A DNA stretch of 64,000 bases from Litoreibacter ascidiaceicola (GCF_900129235.1 NZ_FQUV01000006.1:62001-126000), one strand, 5' to 3'; numbered from the stretch's first letter, positions 29,791 to 38,372 are shown. Program-made: numbers and translations. The notes: generated from the sequence alone by a model not told the origin.

Positions 29791-30402
29791 TCACTTGGTG
29801 GCATCATGCAACGCTTTTTTGGTGCGCTGAAACCCCTCAGCATCACCGAACTCTACAAACTCATGGTAGTGCGCATGACGCCCTTCCATGCGTTTTGCAT
29901 GTTTGATTGGGCACCAATGTTTTTCAGTACGGCCCGCGATCTCGACGGCATAGGCCAGCAATCCATTGCCGTAGGAACAATACATGCAGTTCAGCTTTTC
30001 CAATCCGTTCAGATAAGAAAGATGCTTTCGATCGAACGTGATAAAGTTGCGACGCTTCACCTTCTCTATGCGGTAGATTGGAAAACAAACGGCCTGATAA
30101 ATTGTTATGAAAACATCCAGCAAAACGAACGGAATTATCATCGCGTAGATCACTGGTGCAGTCAGAACGACCAAGGGTCGCGCATCAGAAAGATAGGACG
30201 ACAAACTCTGTTTCATCGCCTCATGATGCCGCCGAACATCTTGCTCGAACACCGCGCGACCCCGCTCCAAACGGTAATTGAATTGGTTTCGCCGTCGGTT
30301 AAACTCTTCCTCAAGCTCATCTTCCATCGCGCGGACACGCTGGACGAGGATCGCAACTTTATCGGACAATTCTCTACCTCCAAATTTCGGATAATTTCCC
30401 AC
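29791..30402 (-). CDS. Unknown coiled-coil membrane protein with Cys/His motif
   Basis: Function not recognised. The 203-residue product shows three parts: a charged N-terminal coiled-coil (about residues 12-70), one or two membrane helices (about 76-107) that contain Cys106, and a C-terminal domain with Cys139-x2-Cys142-x21-Cys164-x3-His168, which looks like a metal or cofactor site. Start is a GTG at 30402 after a CGAGG ribosome site. It is alone on its strand between the phasin-like gene and the YHYH pair. Redox or metal sensing is possible but unproven. Confidence 0.7.
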   Translation of the reverse strand: MGNYPKFGGRELSDKVAILVQRVRAMEDELEEEFNRRRNQFNYRLERGRAVFEQDVRRHHEAMKQSLSSYLSDARPLVVLTAPVIYAMIIPFVLLDVFITIYQAVCFPIYRIEKVKRRNFITFDRKHLSYLNGLEKLNCMYCSYGNGLLAYAVEIAGRTEKHWCPIKHAKRMEGRHAHYHEFVEFGDAEGFQRTKKALHDATK

Positions 30403-30503
30403 TTCGATGCCTCGGGAAAAATAATCAACTACCCCAAGGTCTCTATCTGCGTATCAATTGGTTATATCAGCCGACGGAACTGATGGACGCAAATCAGACT
30501 GTT

Positions 30504-31466
30504 CTATCGACAATATTCGCCGGCTTGGACTTCGCCCCCATTGGTGATCGTCCGCGTAGTAAAGTCGTAGCAACCGGGCTTTTCCGAGGGCGCGTAGCGG
30601 ATGTACTGATCCTCACCTTCATAACTGTAATCCATGCTACGGCTTCCATCGGGGTTCTCGGTAAAGACGAGGTTCTCAACCCCACCTTGCGGCGGCCTTC
30701 CTGGCGCAGCACCGCGTCCGCCTGCAGCGGTTAGTGGCCGCACGCGGGGGAGCCGATCAAAATCGGTCACGACACCCTTTAAGCATTGCACGATATAAGG
30801 CGCGCCCGACGAGGTGTGGTAGCGATAACCGAAAACCTCGTCCCGCTGCCCGTTGCAGATGCCAAGGTCACCTTTGGCAATCTGCGATCCATCCGGATTG
30901 TTGTCGCCATAGATAGGAAAGCCATCGAACGCCCACCCGATGATCGCGGCGCTACCCACATTCGCCATCTGGACAATCATGCAGGTCGGCTTGGCATGGT
31001 AGTGGTAGTCATCACCGCGTCCGGCATGGCCTCCGCAGACATCGAGCTGCCCCGTCTGAATCGTGTCGTGCCGCGCCTGATGATGCGCCAAATCGGTCTC
31101 GGTCATCTCGCCGCCGCCTGTGTAGTCGTAGATCGGCACGCCGTTGACGGCGACACCCAACGCAGCGTCACGTGTCAGCGGCATCGTGCCGAGAGTCGAA
31201 ACCAACAGGATCGGCGCTGCGTAGTCCGCTGGTACTGGGACTTGTTCGTTCGTTCCGACAATGCCCGTCATTTTTTCATGGTCCGGATAGGTGTCAGATC
31301 GAATGATCGCGTGGCTGTCGGTGCAGGTGACCGAGACGCTCCCGTCAAATCCCGCGTCAGCCACGGAGTCCCTGACCGCGGTGCAGTGGTCTTCATGGGC
31401 TGACGCGGCAGTCGCGGTGGCGATCAGGGCCAATGTGGCGATTGCAACAGCAGGGAATCGGATCAT
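30504..31466 (-). CDS. Secreted YHYH-domain protein
   Basis: Exported protein of about 320 residues with a cleavable signal peptide (cleavage near ASA-HED, residue 23). The central region has the namesake motif DDYHYHAK, several conserved Cys and a second GYRYHTSSGAPYIVQCLKG segment, diagnostic of the YHYH domain family. Function is not known; the His-rich motif suggests metal binding. A longer frame to 31535 overlaps the upstream gene, so the ATG at 31466 is preferred. It follows the next gene by 25 bases and is likely co-transcribed. Confidence 0.82.
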   Translation of the reverse strand: MIRFPAVAIATLALIATATAASAHEDHCTAVRDSVADAGFDGSVSVTCTDSHAIIRSDTYPDHEKMTGIVGTNEQVPVPADYAAPILLVSTLGTMPLTRDAALGVAVNGVPIYDYTGGGEMTETDLAHHQARHDTIQTGQLDVCGGHAGRGDDYHYHAKPTCMIVQMANVGSAAIIGWAFDGFPIYGDNNPDGSQIAKGDLGICNGQRDEVFGYRYHTSSGAPYIVQCLKGVVTDFDRLPRVRPLTAAGGRGAAPGRPPQGGVENLVFTENPDGSRSMDYSYEGEDQYIRYAPSEKPGCYDFTTRTITNGGEVQAGEYCR

Positions 31467-31491
31467 GGTTCTGGCTCCAGTATATTGTGAC

Positions 31492-32133
31492 CTACTCGAC
31501 GGTTTGGCGGCACAGGATAGTGTTGCTTTGCTCAAGATCAGGCCCCCAAATCAGGCGGGCATCCTCTACCCAGTCGATCCGGTCGTAGCCGTCCTTGGGG
31601 CTGACTTCGCGTTCGGAAAACTCCTTTGCCTGCGGCCAGTTCGAGGCATCGAAGCCCGTCCGATCCCACCCGTTCGGCTCGTCCATTGCCTCGAAGGCAC
31701 AGACTCCTTTACCCGCGACGGGTTTCGCCTCGCCTTCGCAGGACTTATCCAGTGGTGCTGTATGAGTAACCAGACACTGCCAGTCGGCAGTGCTGATGGA
31801 AACAGTTGCACCCGCCGCATCCTTGATTTGGACAATAACGCCGCCGTCGCCCATCTGCTGTCGACGCGTCCCAATATACTCTAGGCCAGAGTCATTCTCC
31901 TTGAAGTCCTTGGCAACGAGACCAATCACAAATGGCCGTTCTGCCTCGAATTCAAAGCTCTCGGCGTTGAATGATCGCTCGGTCGTGATCGGTACGCTGT
32001 CTTCGGCTACTTGCGTGCCGTTGATACGCATTTCAAACCAGTTATCGGCCCAAACATCGGCAGAAAAGGTCTCGGCAGGAAGTGTGTTCGTGGAAAGAAA
32101 AAGCAATGCTAAGGTCGCGAAAACGCGTTTCAT
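31492..32133 (-). CDS. Secreted hypothetical protein, partner of YHYH gene
   Basis: A 213-residue protein with a signal peptide (cleavage after about residue 20, TLPAETF). The remainder has a beta-rich, carbohydrate-binding-like look (segments ADNWFEMRINGTQV, FDASNWPQAKEF) with four Cys. No specific family is claimed. It forms an apparent two-gene unit with the YHYH protein and both are exported, so they may act together. No FNR box was seen in the 164-base gap upstream. Confidence 0.72.
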   Translation of the reverse strand: MKRVFATLALLFLSTNTLPAETFSADVWADNWFEMRINGTQVAEDSVPITTERSFNAESFEFEAERPFVIGLVAKDFKENDSGLEYIGTRRQQMGDGGVIVQIKDAAGATVSISTADWQCLVTHTAPLDKSCEGEAKPVAGKGVCAFEAMDEPNGWDRTGFDASNWPQAKEFSEREVSPKDGYDRIDWVEDARLIWGPDLEQSNTILCRQTVE

Positions 32134-32297
32134 GCGTAGTATCCTTCTGACTTGTACGGGCGATTGACGGGTTTTCGTAGCTGATTTGTAAAAGGTTCCC
32201 TTAAGTCAGACGTTCAGTCCATGGCATCCATGCTCGCATAGGCTGACCAACTGCATTTTGCGGGTACAGCCTATCAGTTCGGTGTGACCAAACATGC

Positions 32298-32645
32298 CTA
32301 CTCCGTCGCGTGCGCAAAGGCATCATAGGCGCGGAGCGCTTCGGCACCGTACACAGTCGATGGCCCGCCACCCATTAAGATCGCAACACCAATCATCTCA
32401 CCCACTTCCTGCCGGCTCGCACCTGCCTTCAGAACGGCCTGGGAATGATGGGCCATGCAGCCATCGCAGCGCACCGCAATTGCGATTGCAAACGCGATTA
32501 ATTCCTTTGTCTTTACAGACAGTGTCCCATTCTCAGTCGCATTCATCACCAATCGACCAAATGCTGATGTCGTATCGGGGATCAATTCTGCCAGATCAGC
32601 ATAGCCTGATTGATACTCAGCGGCGATCTCAGGAAAGTTTTTCAT
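32298..32645 (-). CDS. AhpD-like carboxymuconolactone decarboxylase family protein
   Basis: A 115-residue helical protein with the CxxC motif of the AhpD branch in the segment VRCDGCMAHH (Cys near residues 60 and 63, followed by His). AhpD-type proteins are thiol peroxidase partners; a decarboxylase role is unlikely with this motif. An FNR-type box at 32705-32718 lies 66 bases upstream of the ATG. It is probably a monocistronic redox stress gene. Confidence 0.85.
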   Translation of the reverse strand: MKNFPEIAAEYQSGYADLAELIPDTTSAFGRLVMNATENGTLSVKTKELIAFAIAIAVRCDGCMAHHSQAVLKAGASRQEVGEMIGVAILMGGGPSTVYGAEALRAYDAFAHATE

Positions 32646-32704
32646 TGGAAGCGTCCTTTCTTGGATTTATTCCTTTATGGCTACGGGAGATTGCGCAGGT
32701 CTGC

Positions 32705-32718
32705 TTGACCTTCATCAA
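32705..32718 (-). promoter_or_regulatory. FNR-type box upstream of AhpD-like gene
   Basis: Palindrome TTGACCTTCATCAA, centred about 66 bases before the ATG at 32645. A CATAAA hexamer lies at 32679-32674, 35 bases from the box centre, slightly further than ideal. Confidence 0.65.
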
Positions 32719-32753
32719 TAGCCAAGCTGCACGTCGGCCAAGCGCATTAAGGT

Positions 32754-33326
32754 TTACACAGTCAAGTTCTGACGCGCGGACCGCGCAATTAGCACCAGCG
32801 CCGTGCCTGTACTGATGAAGTCGATTCCTACGAGCAAACCGAGGATTATCGCCGACGCTTCTGGTAAGACAGTCAAGATGTAAACTCCCAAAACGATACT
32901 AATGACTGCCGACGCAAGGCCCCATGCCCATCCCAAAGCAGGCCGCGCCCAAAATGCGAAGGCCATCTGTGCCGCGCCTGTCAACATCAGAACTATTGCG
33001 ACCAAAACCGTCAGCGCGATTAGTCCCTGAAGTGGAAAGACCAACATCAAAAGACCAGTTGCAAGTGTGATAAGCCCAGAGATCATCTCCCACACAAACA
33101 ACCTCGTGCTACGCAGCGAAAACGCGCCCACCACAGCGACGCCGCCGCTGATAGTCAAAAGCCAGCCGATCAATATCTCTACAACCAACGAACTGAACAA
33201 TGGCATGAGGACGGCCGCCACACCGAGGAAGATCATCACTATACCTCCCCACAAGAGACCTGTGCGCAACTTGGTCAAGATGGTCGTGGAATCTATTGCC
33301 ACAAACGGGTCGGTATTAGTTGTCAT
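32754..33326 (-). CDS. HdeD-family membrane protein (DUF308)
   Basis: Inner-membrane protein of 190 residues with six predicted helices in three repeated pairs, the pattern of E. coli HdeD, an acid-resistance protein of the acid fitness island. The ATG at 33326 follows a GGAAATC-type ribosome site; the frame to 33389 would run into the bacterioferritin gene. Its placement among Gad, Arc and other stress genes fits an acid role, but HdeD-family members are widespread and the function is inferred. Confidence 0.83.
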   Translation of the reverse strand: MTTNTDPFVAIDSTTILTKLRTGLLWGGIVMIFLGVAAVLMPLFSSLVVEILIGWLLTISGGVAVVGAFSLRSTRLFVWEMISGLITLATGLLMLVFPLQGLIALTVLVAIVLMLTGAAQMAFAFWARPALGWAWGLASAVISIVLGVYILTVLPEASAIILGLLVGIDFISTGTALVLIARSARQNLTV

Positions 33327-33381
33327 TGGAGATTTCCTTCTGTGTTGGTGCGCAAGCGAACTCGACACGAAAACGCGGCGG

Positions 33382-33864
33382 CTATTCAACCACCGTCGCG
33401 TTTATCTGCATCGCGATAAATGCCGGTTCTCCCATCCGCTGCAGCAGCGATAGTTGCAGCTCGAGCCACGACATATGGCCCTCTTCGTCCATTGCTGTGC
33501 GTTCAAAAAGGTCTCGTGTGCCGATGTCATGGGCGTCGTCGGCCTCGCGCGCAGCCCTAGAGTAGAATGAGATCGCGTCTTTTTCATCGACGAGATCAGC
33601 TTCAAACATCTCTTGCAGGGATTGCGACAATGTCGGAGTTTTTGCCGCCGTCATAACTGGGACGCCCCCCAGAAAGATCATCCGCCGCGCATATTCTTCG
33701 GCGTGCCCCAGCTCTTCCAGCATCTCTGCGCGCATCTTAACCGCCAGCTTGTCCAAGCCCCAGCTTTCGGTCGTCAGAATATGCAGCAAGTATTGATTTA
33801 CCGCAGCGAGTTCCATTGAAACGGCGGTCTGTAAATTTTTCAAAGTTTTGCTGTTTTCAGTCAT
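33382..33864 (-). CDS. Bacterioferritin-like protein lacking haem ligand
   Basis: A 160-residue four-helix ferritin-like protein aligned in length and numbering with E. coli bacterioferritin. Ferroxidase residues Glu18, Glu51, His54, the Glu of the DEKDAISFY segment, and the Glu and His of DEEGHMSW are present. The haem ligand Met52 is replaced by Leu52 (segment LEELGHAEE), so it likely does not bind haem. ATG at 33864; the longer frame to 33945 overlaps the next gene. It may be iron storage or DNA/peroxide protection in the stress set. Confidence 0.84.
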   Translation of the reverse strand: MTENSKTLKNLQTAVSMELAAVNQYLLHILTTESWGLDKLAVKMRAEMLEELGHAEEYARRMIFLGGVPVMTAAKTPTLSQSLQEMFEADLVDEKDAISFYSRAAREADDAHDIGTRDLFERTAMDEEGHMSWLELQLSLLQRMGEPAFIAMQINATVVE

Positions 33865-33919
33865 GGTGTTTCCTGTCGAATAAATGGGGGTGCGAGATGA
33901 ACATGTCGACATGCGCGCG

Positions 33920-34498
33920 TCAGGCTTCACTCCAAGGATGGACATGAACGTCTTTACCAGAGTGGCCCTTCAATATTTTCACGGCCAAATCTTCTTTCGC
34001 GGAATCAACGGTGCGAACCCACAAGAGGATGCCGCCGTTGCGGATCTGGTTGGCGTAGTATTCTTTGTGGTGTTGACCTACACGGCGCGCCAGCAATGTA
34101 CCTACGACAACCGCAGGGACACCGCCAATCGCGATTGCTGCGATAGAAGCTGCCAAGGCGCTGGCAGGCGTAAGCATCGCTGCCATTGCAACAAAGGAGC
34201 CTAGAAAGAAGAAGCCTCCACCGATGGCACCCTCCAACTCTCCAATCGCCTCCTCGGACACAAAGGCCGCGCGTGGTGCATCGGGATTGTCCTCCAGATC
34301 AGCGGCATGCCAGTAAGCTGACCCAAGCTTTTCCGTCATCGCCTCTTTGCCACCAAGCAGGCTGATATCGGTGCGGCTGAAACCAGACATTCGCAAATCA
34401 TAGATCGCTGCTTGAAGGGATTCAAAACTGTCAAAGACACCAACAGCTTCGGCAACATCTATGTAGGTTGTGTGTTTTGGGGTCGGGTCAGTGGTCAT
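33920..34498 (-). CDS. Membrane stress protein with YflT-like N-domain
   Basis: A 192-residue protein. The N-terminal 60 residues (VGVFDSFESLQAAIYDLRMSGFSRTDISLLGG) resemble the general stress protein 17M / YflT-like domain; residues of about 90-140 form two Gly/Ala-rich membrane helices; the C-terminal part is a short soluble domain ending HVHPWSEA. Specific function unknown. A good FNR-type promoter lies upstream. It is followed by the bacterioferritin-like gene after 55 bases and may be co-transcribed with it and HdeD. Confidence 0.7.
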   Translation of the reverse strand: MTTDPTPKHTTYIDVAEAVGVFDSFESLQAAIYDLRMSGFSRTDISLLGGKEAMTEKLGSAYWHAADLEDNPDAPRAAFVSEEAIGELEGAIGGGFFFLGSFVAMAAMLTPASALAASIAAIAIGGVPAVVVGTLLARRVGQHHKEYYANQIRNGGILLWVRTVDSAKEDLAVKILKGHSGKDVHVHPWSEA

Positions 34499-34524
34499 CG
34501 TAAGCCTCCGGTCATTTCCAAACC

Positions 34525-34565
34525 GAATTACCGCGTCGCGCCCGATCGCGATTGATGCGTGTCAA
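34525..34565 (-). promoter_or_regulatory. FNR-type promoter of membrane stress gene
   Basis: Palindrome TTGATGCGTGTCAA at 34552-34565 with a -10-like TAATTC at 34530-34525, centred 31 bases from the box centre. The ATG at 34498 is about 60 bases from the box centre, the same as at arcD. Confidence 0.73.
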
Positions 34566-34757
34566 TTTCCTGACATCTCAGTTGACACTTTGGCCTAGTT
34601 CCAGCGTAGAGTGTTCAACGCTGCGCTAGTGGCTGAAGGCGACGGGGCCAGCCCGCCCGATTTTCATCGCCAGCTGAAGCCTTCCGATATGAGCTAATGA
34701 AATTGGATCGGCAACAAAGTACCCTTCCCACGTAAACCGATGCAATCGGAATGGAAC

Positions 34758-35321
34758 TCATAGATAGAAGGAGGGGAGCTCTTGCCACGACAATGCGAGT
34801 ACATTTTTGGGTCTGTGCCTCGTCTTGCTCAATAAGGCTTTCGCTTTCTCTAGGGCTTGAAGATCGACGGTTAAGCCCAGCGCTGCAGCATGTATTAAAC
34901 AAACACTAAGTCGGTTCATTCCTTTACGGGCGATATCTGCTATTGTGTGCCAGATTGGGGCGAGGGTATCTCGAATGTCACGCCGGTCAATATCAGCAAC
35001 GGGAATCTCGCCGAGTTTGGGAAGAACATGGATTTGGAGAGGAGACATCTATCGCCCCGCCTTGCCGTCACCCTTAAAATCAGCCTTACCGCTTTCATAT
35101 GCGTCTTCCGTAATATCACGCAGCAAGTGGATATACCTAGCTGCATTTCGCTTCCTGCGCTCACGCTCCTTTTTCGGGTCTAAGCCGCATTGTGCGATTG
35201 ATCTGGTCGCGGCTGCTTTCGCACGAGTTTCTTTGAGAATAACTTGAGATAAGGGTCCGAGCCCCCTTTTCTCGCCGCCTGCCGTGAACAGTAATGCGCA
35301 GAAACCATTGCGCACCACCAT
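34758..35321 (-). pseudogene. Decayed tyrosine-recombinase integrase (P4-like)
   Basis: Two adjacent frames in the same phase read as one integrase: 35321-35049 gives the arm-type DNA-binding part (RGLGPLSQVILKETRAKAA, GLDPKKERERRKRNAA) and 35048-34758 gives the core-binding part (SPLQIHVLPKLGEIPVADIDRRDIRDTL). They are separated by a single TAG at 35049-35051, where relatives have Trp. The reading ends at 34758 before the catalytic R-H-R-Y domain, so the gene is also truncated. Sequence above 35321 shows at most a poor N-terminal match. It is probably a relic of the element that delivered part of the neighbouring island. Confidence 0.8.
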
Positions 35322-35651
35322 CCCTACGTTTGTGTAGCCAGAGACCTCCGCCGTCTGAATATTTCCCCGGTTCGCTCTACTTGATGCCTAAACCTGTAAG
35401 CTTGTGAATGGCCGCCAAATCTGTCCACCTTCTTATCCACCCTCAAATATTGAGCAGGAGGGAAAACATTGGACTGCCTTGGAACAACTAAGTAATTGTA
35501 AAGATGCAAATTAGGTCAGAATGAAACAGGATGAATGGCCAAAGCGATGCCTCTCCTGGGCACCATTTCTAAATCACAAGTGATGTAGGCGGCGGGTTGG
35601 GCCTAAACTCCATCTGTAGACGAGATGTATGGCCTGCTTGATGCAGCCCCC
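35322..35651. other. Gene-poor stretch beside integrase relic
   Basis: About 330 bases without a convincing gene. The first 180 bases may hold degraded 5' sequence of the integrase; the remainder shows no conserved product, promoter palindrome, tRNA or repeat that I can support. Confidence 0.5.
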
Positions 35652-36326
35652 TCACGACAGGAATTCTGCTTGGATCGTACTCCCACGCACCGCCTCAACG
35701 CAGGTGAGGATATCCGTGACCGGCAGACCTGTTGCGCGTTGCAACTCGGCTTTGTAGGGCGGCAGGTTGGTGCATTCCAGCAGCAGGTGCTTGTGGTGTG
35801 ATCGTTGGTGGCCCGAAACGAAACTGGTCAGTTCTGTAGCCACGCGCTCGGTATCCAGTTCGCGCAAATTTTCCGTGATGACGCGCCGCAAATGCATGTC
35901 CGGTGGCAGCCCGATAACTCCATTCCTGAAGCTTAAATTCACCCCGAAATGCAGATCGGTCAGGCTGGCTGCATCAAAGGTTAGGATCAGGACCTCATGC
36001 GGATCATAGCGCTGGCTGAGGCTTTCGAGCGCAATCAGCGAGGAGCTGATAAATGGTTTCTTACTGCGCAAGGCAAGATGGGTCTGCCAGTAGGACAGAA
36101 ACCCGCAAGAGGTGGTGACAACATCGCCTTTTGCCGCCTCCAACGGAGACTCGAAGGGCGTAATATCAATCAAGTCAGGGCGGGCGCTGACCACCTGAGC
36201 GACCGTCGCCTTCGGGACGCGGAGAATCTCGACCGCCCCGCGATAGGTCGCCGGACAGCCAACATCACCGGGCACCCGTGGAAAGTCGGTATCCAGTTGC
36301 AACACTGTAACCGCAGGAGACTCCAT
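35652..36326 (-). CDS. Asp/Glu racemase superfamily protein
   Basis: A 224-residue protein with the two-cysteine layout of the aspartate/glutamate racemase fold: first Cys in VVTTSCGFLSYWQ, second in LLLECTNLPPY. The family also includes maleate isomerase, hydantoin racemase and arylmalonate decarboxylase, so the reaction is not fixed. It starts two bases after the dctM stop and sits with a TRAP transporter and an FAD amino-acid dehydrogenase, suggesting racemisation of an imported amino-acid-like substrate. Confidence 0.78.
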   Translation of the reverse strand: MESPAVTVLQLDTDFPRVPGDVGCPATYRGAVEILRVPKATVAQVVSARPDLIDITPFESPLEAAKGDVVTTSCGFLSYWQTHLALRSKKPFISSSLIALESLSQRYDPHEVLILTFDAASLTDLHFGVNLSFRNGVIGLPPDMHLRRVITENLRELDTERVATELTSFVSGHQRSHHKHLLLECTNLPPYKAELQRATGLPVTDILTCVEAVRGSTIQAEFLS

Positions 36327-36328
36327 AT

Positions 36329-37630
36329 CTATTGCCGGATGTTTTCAGGCAGCCATGTCGCAAGCCCGGGGAACGCCACAAGGATCACCACCATCAGCAG
36401 CATCAATCCGACCATGGGGATCGCGGTCTTCGAGATATAGCCGATCTCGTGTCGCGTCATGCCTTGCAGCACAAATAGGTTGAACCCGATGGGTGGCGTA
36501 ACCTGCGCCATTTCAACAACCACGACAATGAAGATGCCGAACCAGATCACGTCGATGCCGGCTTGGCGGATCATCGGCTCGACAATGGCCATGGTCAGCA
36601 CCACCGACGAAATCCCGTCAAGAAACATGCCCAGAATGATATAGAACACCGTCAGCGCCGCGATCAGAACGACGGGCGACAGTTGCATCTCGTCGATCCA
36701 TGCGGCCAAAGCCCGTGGCAGTCCTGTGAACCCCATGGACAGCGATAGGAACGCGGCACCCATCAGGATCAACGCGATCATCGCGGAAGTTCGGGTGGCC
36801 CCCATAAGGCTTTCAAAGAACGCGTCTAGCGTCAGGGAGCGTTGGAACAGCGCAAGCGTCAGAGACCCCAACACACCCACCGCAGCGGCTTCCGTTGCGG
36901 TCGCCCAACCGAAATACATCGAGCCGATAACCGCAAACACCAAAAGCAGGACCGGTATCAGGAACCGGCTTTCGGCCAACATTTCACCAAAGCTCATGGA
37001 GGGTTCAGGCTCGGGACGTTCATGCGGGCGTAGAAAGTGCCACCCGACGATGTAGGACATGAACAGCGCCGCCAGTACCAGACCGGGAATGATGCCCGCC
37101 ATGAACAGTTTGATGATGCTCTCGTTGATCGACACACCGTACACAATCAGGGTCAGCGAGGGTGGGATCATCAAGCCAAGTGTCGCCGCGCCTGCCAGCG
37201 TCCCGACGATCATGTATTCGGGGTAGCCGCGCTTGCGAAGCTCTGGAATAGACATCTTGCCCACGGTTGTCAGTGTCGCAGCGGACGAGCCGGAGACCGC
37301 GGCGAAAATCGTGCAGCCGGCAATATTGGTGTGCAAAAGCCCCCCCGGCAGCCAACGCATCCACGGAGCCAGCCCGCGAAACATGTCTTGTGATAATCGG
37401 GTGCGATACAGAATTTCGCCCATCCAGATGAACAAGGGCAACGCGGTCAGGGTCCAACTGCTCGCCCCTGTCCAGATGGTGGTTATCATCGCGTCGCCTG
37501 CGGGGCGGCTAGTGAACATCTCCATGCCAACCCACGCGACACCCATCAGAGCAAGGCCAATCCAGATAGATGACCCCAGCAGGGTAAACAGAACGAACAG
37601 GAAAACGATGGTGGCGTAAGCTTCGGTCAT
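36329..37630 (-). CDS. dctM: TRAP transporter large permease
   Basis: Inner-membrane permease of 433 residues with about 12 helices, DctM family (motifs AAVSGSSAATLTTVGKMSIPELRKRGY and LAGAATLGLMIPPS). The ATG at 37630 overlaps the dctQ stop by 4 bases; the frame to 37843 is an artefact inside dctQ. It works with DctQ and the binding protein encoded upstream and uses a sodium gradient. Confidence 0.93.
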   Translation of the reverse strand: MTEAYATIVFLFVLFTLLGSSIWIGLALMGVAWVGMEMFTSRPAGDAMITTIWTGASSWTLTALPLFIWMGEILYRTRLSQDMFRGLAPWMRWLPGGLLHTNIAGCTIFAAVSGSSAATLTTVGKMSIPELRKRGYPEYMIVGTLAGAATLGLMIPPSLTLIVYGVSINESIIKLFMAGIIPGLVLAALFMSYIVGWHFLRPHERPEPEPSMSFGEMLAESRFLIPVLLLVFAVIGSMYFGWATATEAAAVGVLGSLTLALFQRSLTLDAFFESLMGATRTSAMIALILMGAAFLSLSMGFTGLPRALAAWIDEMQLSPVVLIAALTVFYIILGMFLDGISSVVLTMAIVEPMIRQAGIDVIWFGIFIVVVVEMAQVTPPIGFNLFVLQGMTRHEIGYISKTAIPMVGLMLLMVVILVAFPGLATWLPENIRQ

Positions 37631-38340
37631 TCGACCACCTCCGACACAATGGGATTCACACCGGTAACAAGCATCCGGTAAAGTGTGTCCCAAAGGGCAA
37701 TTGCCAGCAAAACGGTGCCAATGGACATGGCCAATTGTGGGATCCAGACGGGAGTATAGACCAGCTCGGACGAGCTGCCTGACATGGCCTGCCCCCACTC
37801 CCCGACTGCACGGCCCGGCAGAGAGAACAGCGTCACAACCCATTCGGGGATCTGGTCTTGGCCTTGGGTCCGGTCGTTGAGCATCTCGGAAAAGATGTTC
37901 GCCTTGATCGCGTAGCGGGCAAAATACGTCGCAATGACAGCGGCCCCAAAGACCGCGAAGACATCAAGCCACCGCTTCAGGAACCGCGTGGAGTTCAGAA
38001 TAATCGACACCCTGATATGCGCACCCCTCGTTAAGGCATGACACAGCGCGAAAAAGGACGTGGCGGCCATGGCATAGCCCGCAAATTCCGTGGTGCCGGG
38101 CAAAGCGACACCGGTCCAGCGGGCAATCATTTGCGCCACAATCAGCAGCAGGATCGTCACCATGAAGCCCGCGGACACGACGCCGCTTGCAAGATAAACT
38201 CCGTCAAGCACGCGCCATAGGGGGCGCAGTAATCGCTCCATACGAGGACCGGCAATCAGACAAATCACGCCTATGGCCGTTGGCAGAGCAAACAGCCAGA
38301 CCCAAAGGGGCAGACCCATGACGGGCGACCAGTCGCGCAT
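37627..38340 (-). CDS. dctQ: TRAP transporter small permease
   Basis: A 237-residue membrane protein with four core helices of the DctQ family plus an N-terminal extra helix, and a soluble insert between the third and fourth helices (about residues 150-190), longer than the usual 160-180-residue DctQ. Translationally coupled to dctM. Confidence 0.87.
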   Translation of the reverse strand: MRDWSPVMGLPLWVWLFALPTAIGVICLIAGPRMERLLRPLWRVLDGVYLASGVVSAGFMVTILLLIVAQMIARWTGVALPGTTEFAGYAMAATSFFALCHALTRGAHIRVSIILNSTRFLKRWLDVFAVFGAAVIATYFARYAIKANIFSEMLNDRTQGQDQIPEWVVTLFSLPGRAVGEWGQAMSGSSSELVYTPVWIPQLAMSIGTVLLAIALWDTLYRMLVTGVNPIVSEVVE

Positions 38341-38372
38341 GGTATGGCCTCAATTCTTTAGGGAAAAGTGCA

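Noticed and set aside
29784-29801. CCACCA/TTGGTGG repeat as a terminator of the Cys-rich membrane protein gene
   Set aside because: The repeat overlaps the coding end and stop codon and has no T-run after it.
35324-35509. 61-residue minus-strand frame as the integrase N-terminus
   Set aside because: It is in a frame next to the integrase relic but matches the expected N-terminal arm poorly, so I did not extend the pseudogene.
34499-35651. tRNA attachment site for the integrase relic
   Set aside because: No tRNA cloverleaf or T-loop sequence and no matching direct repeats could be found by eye on either side.
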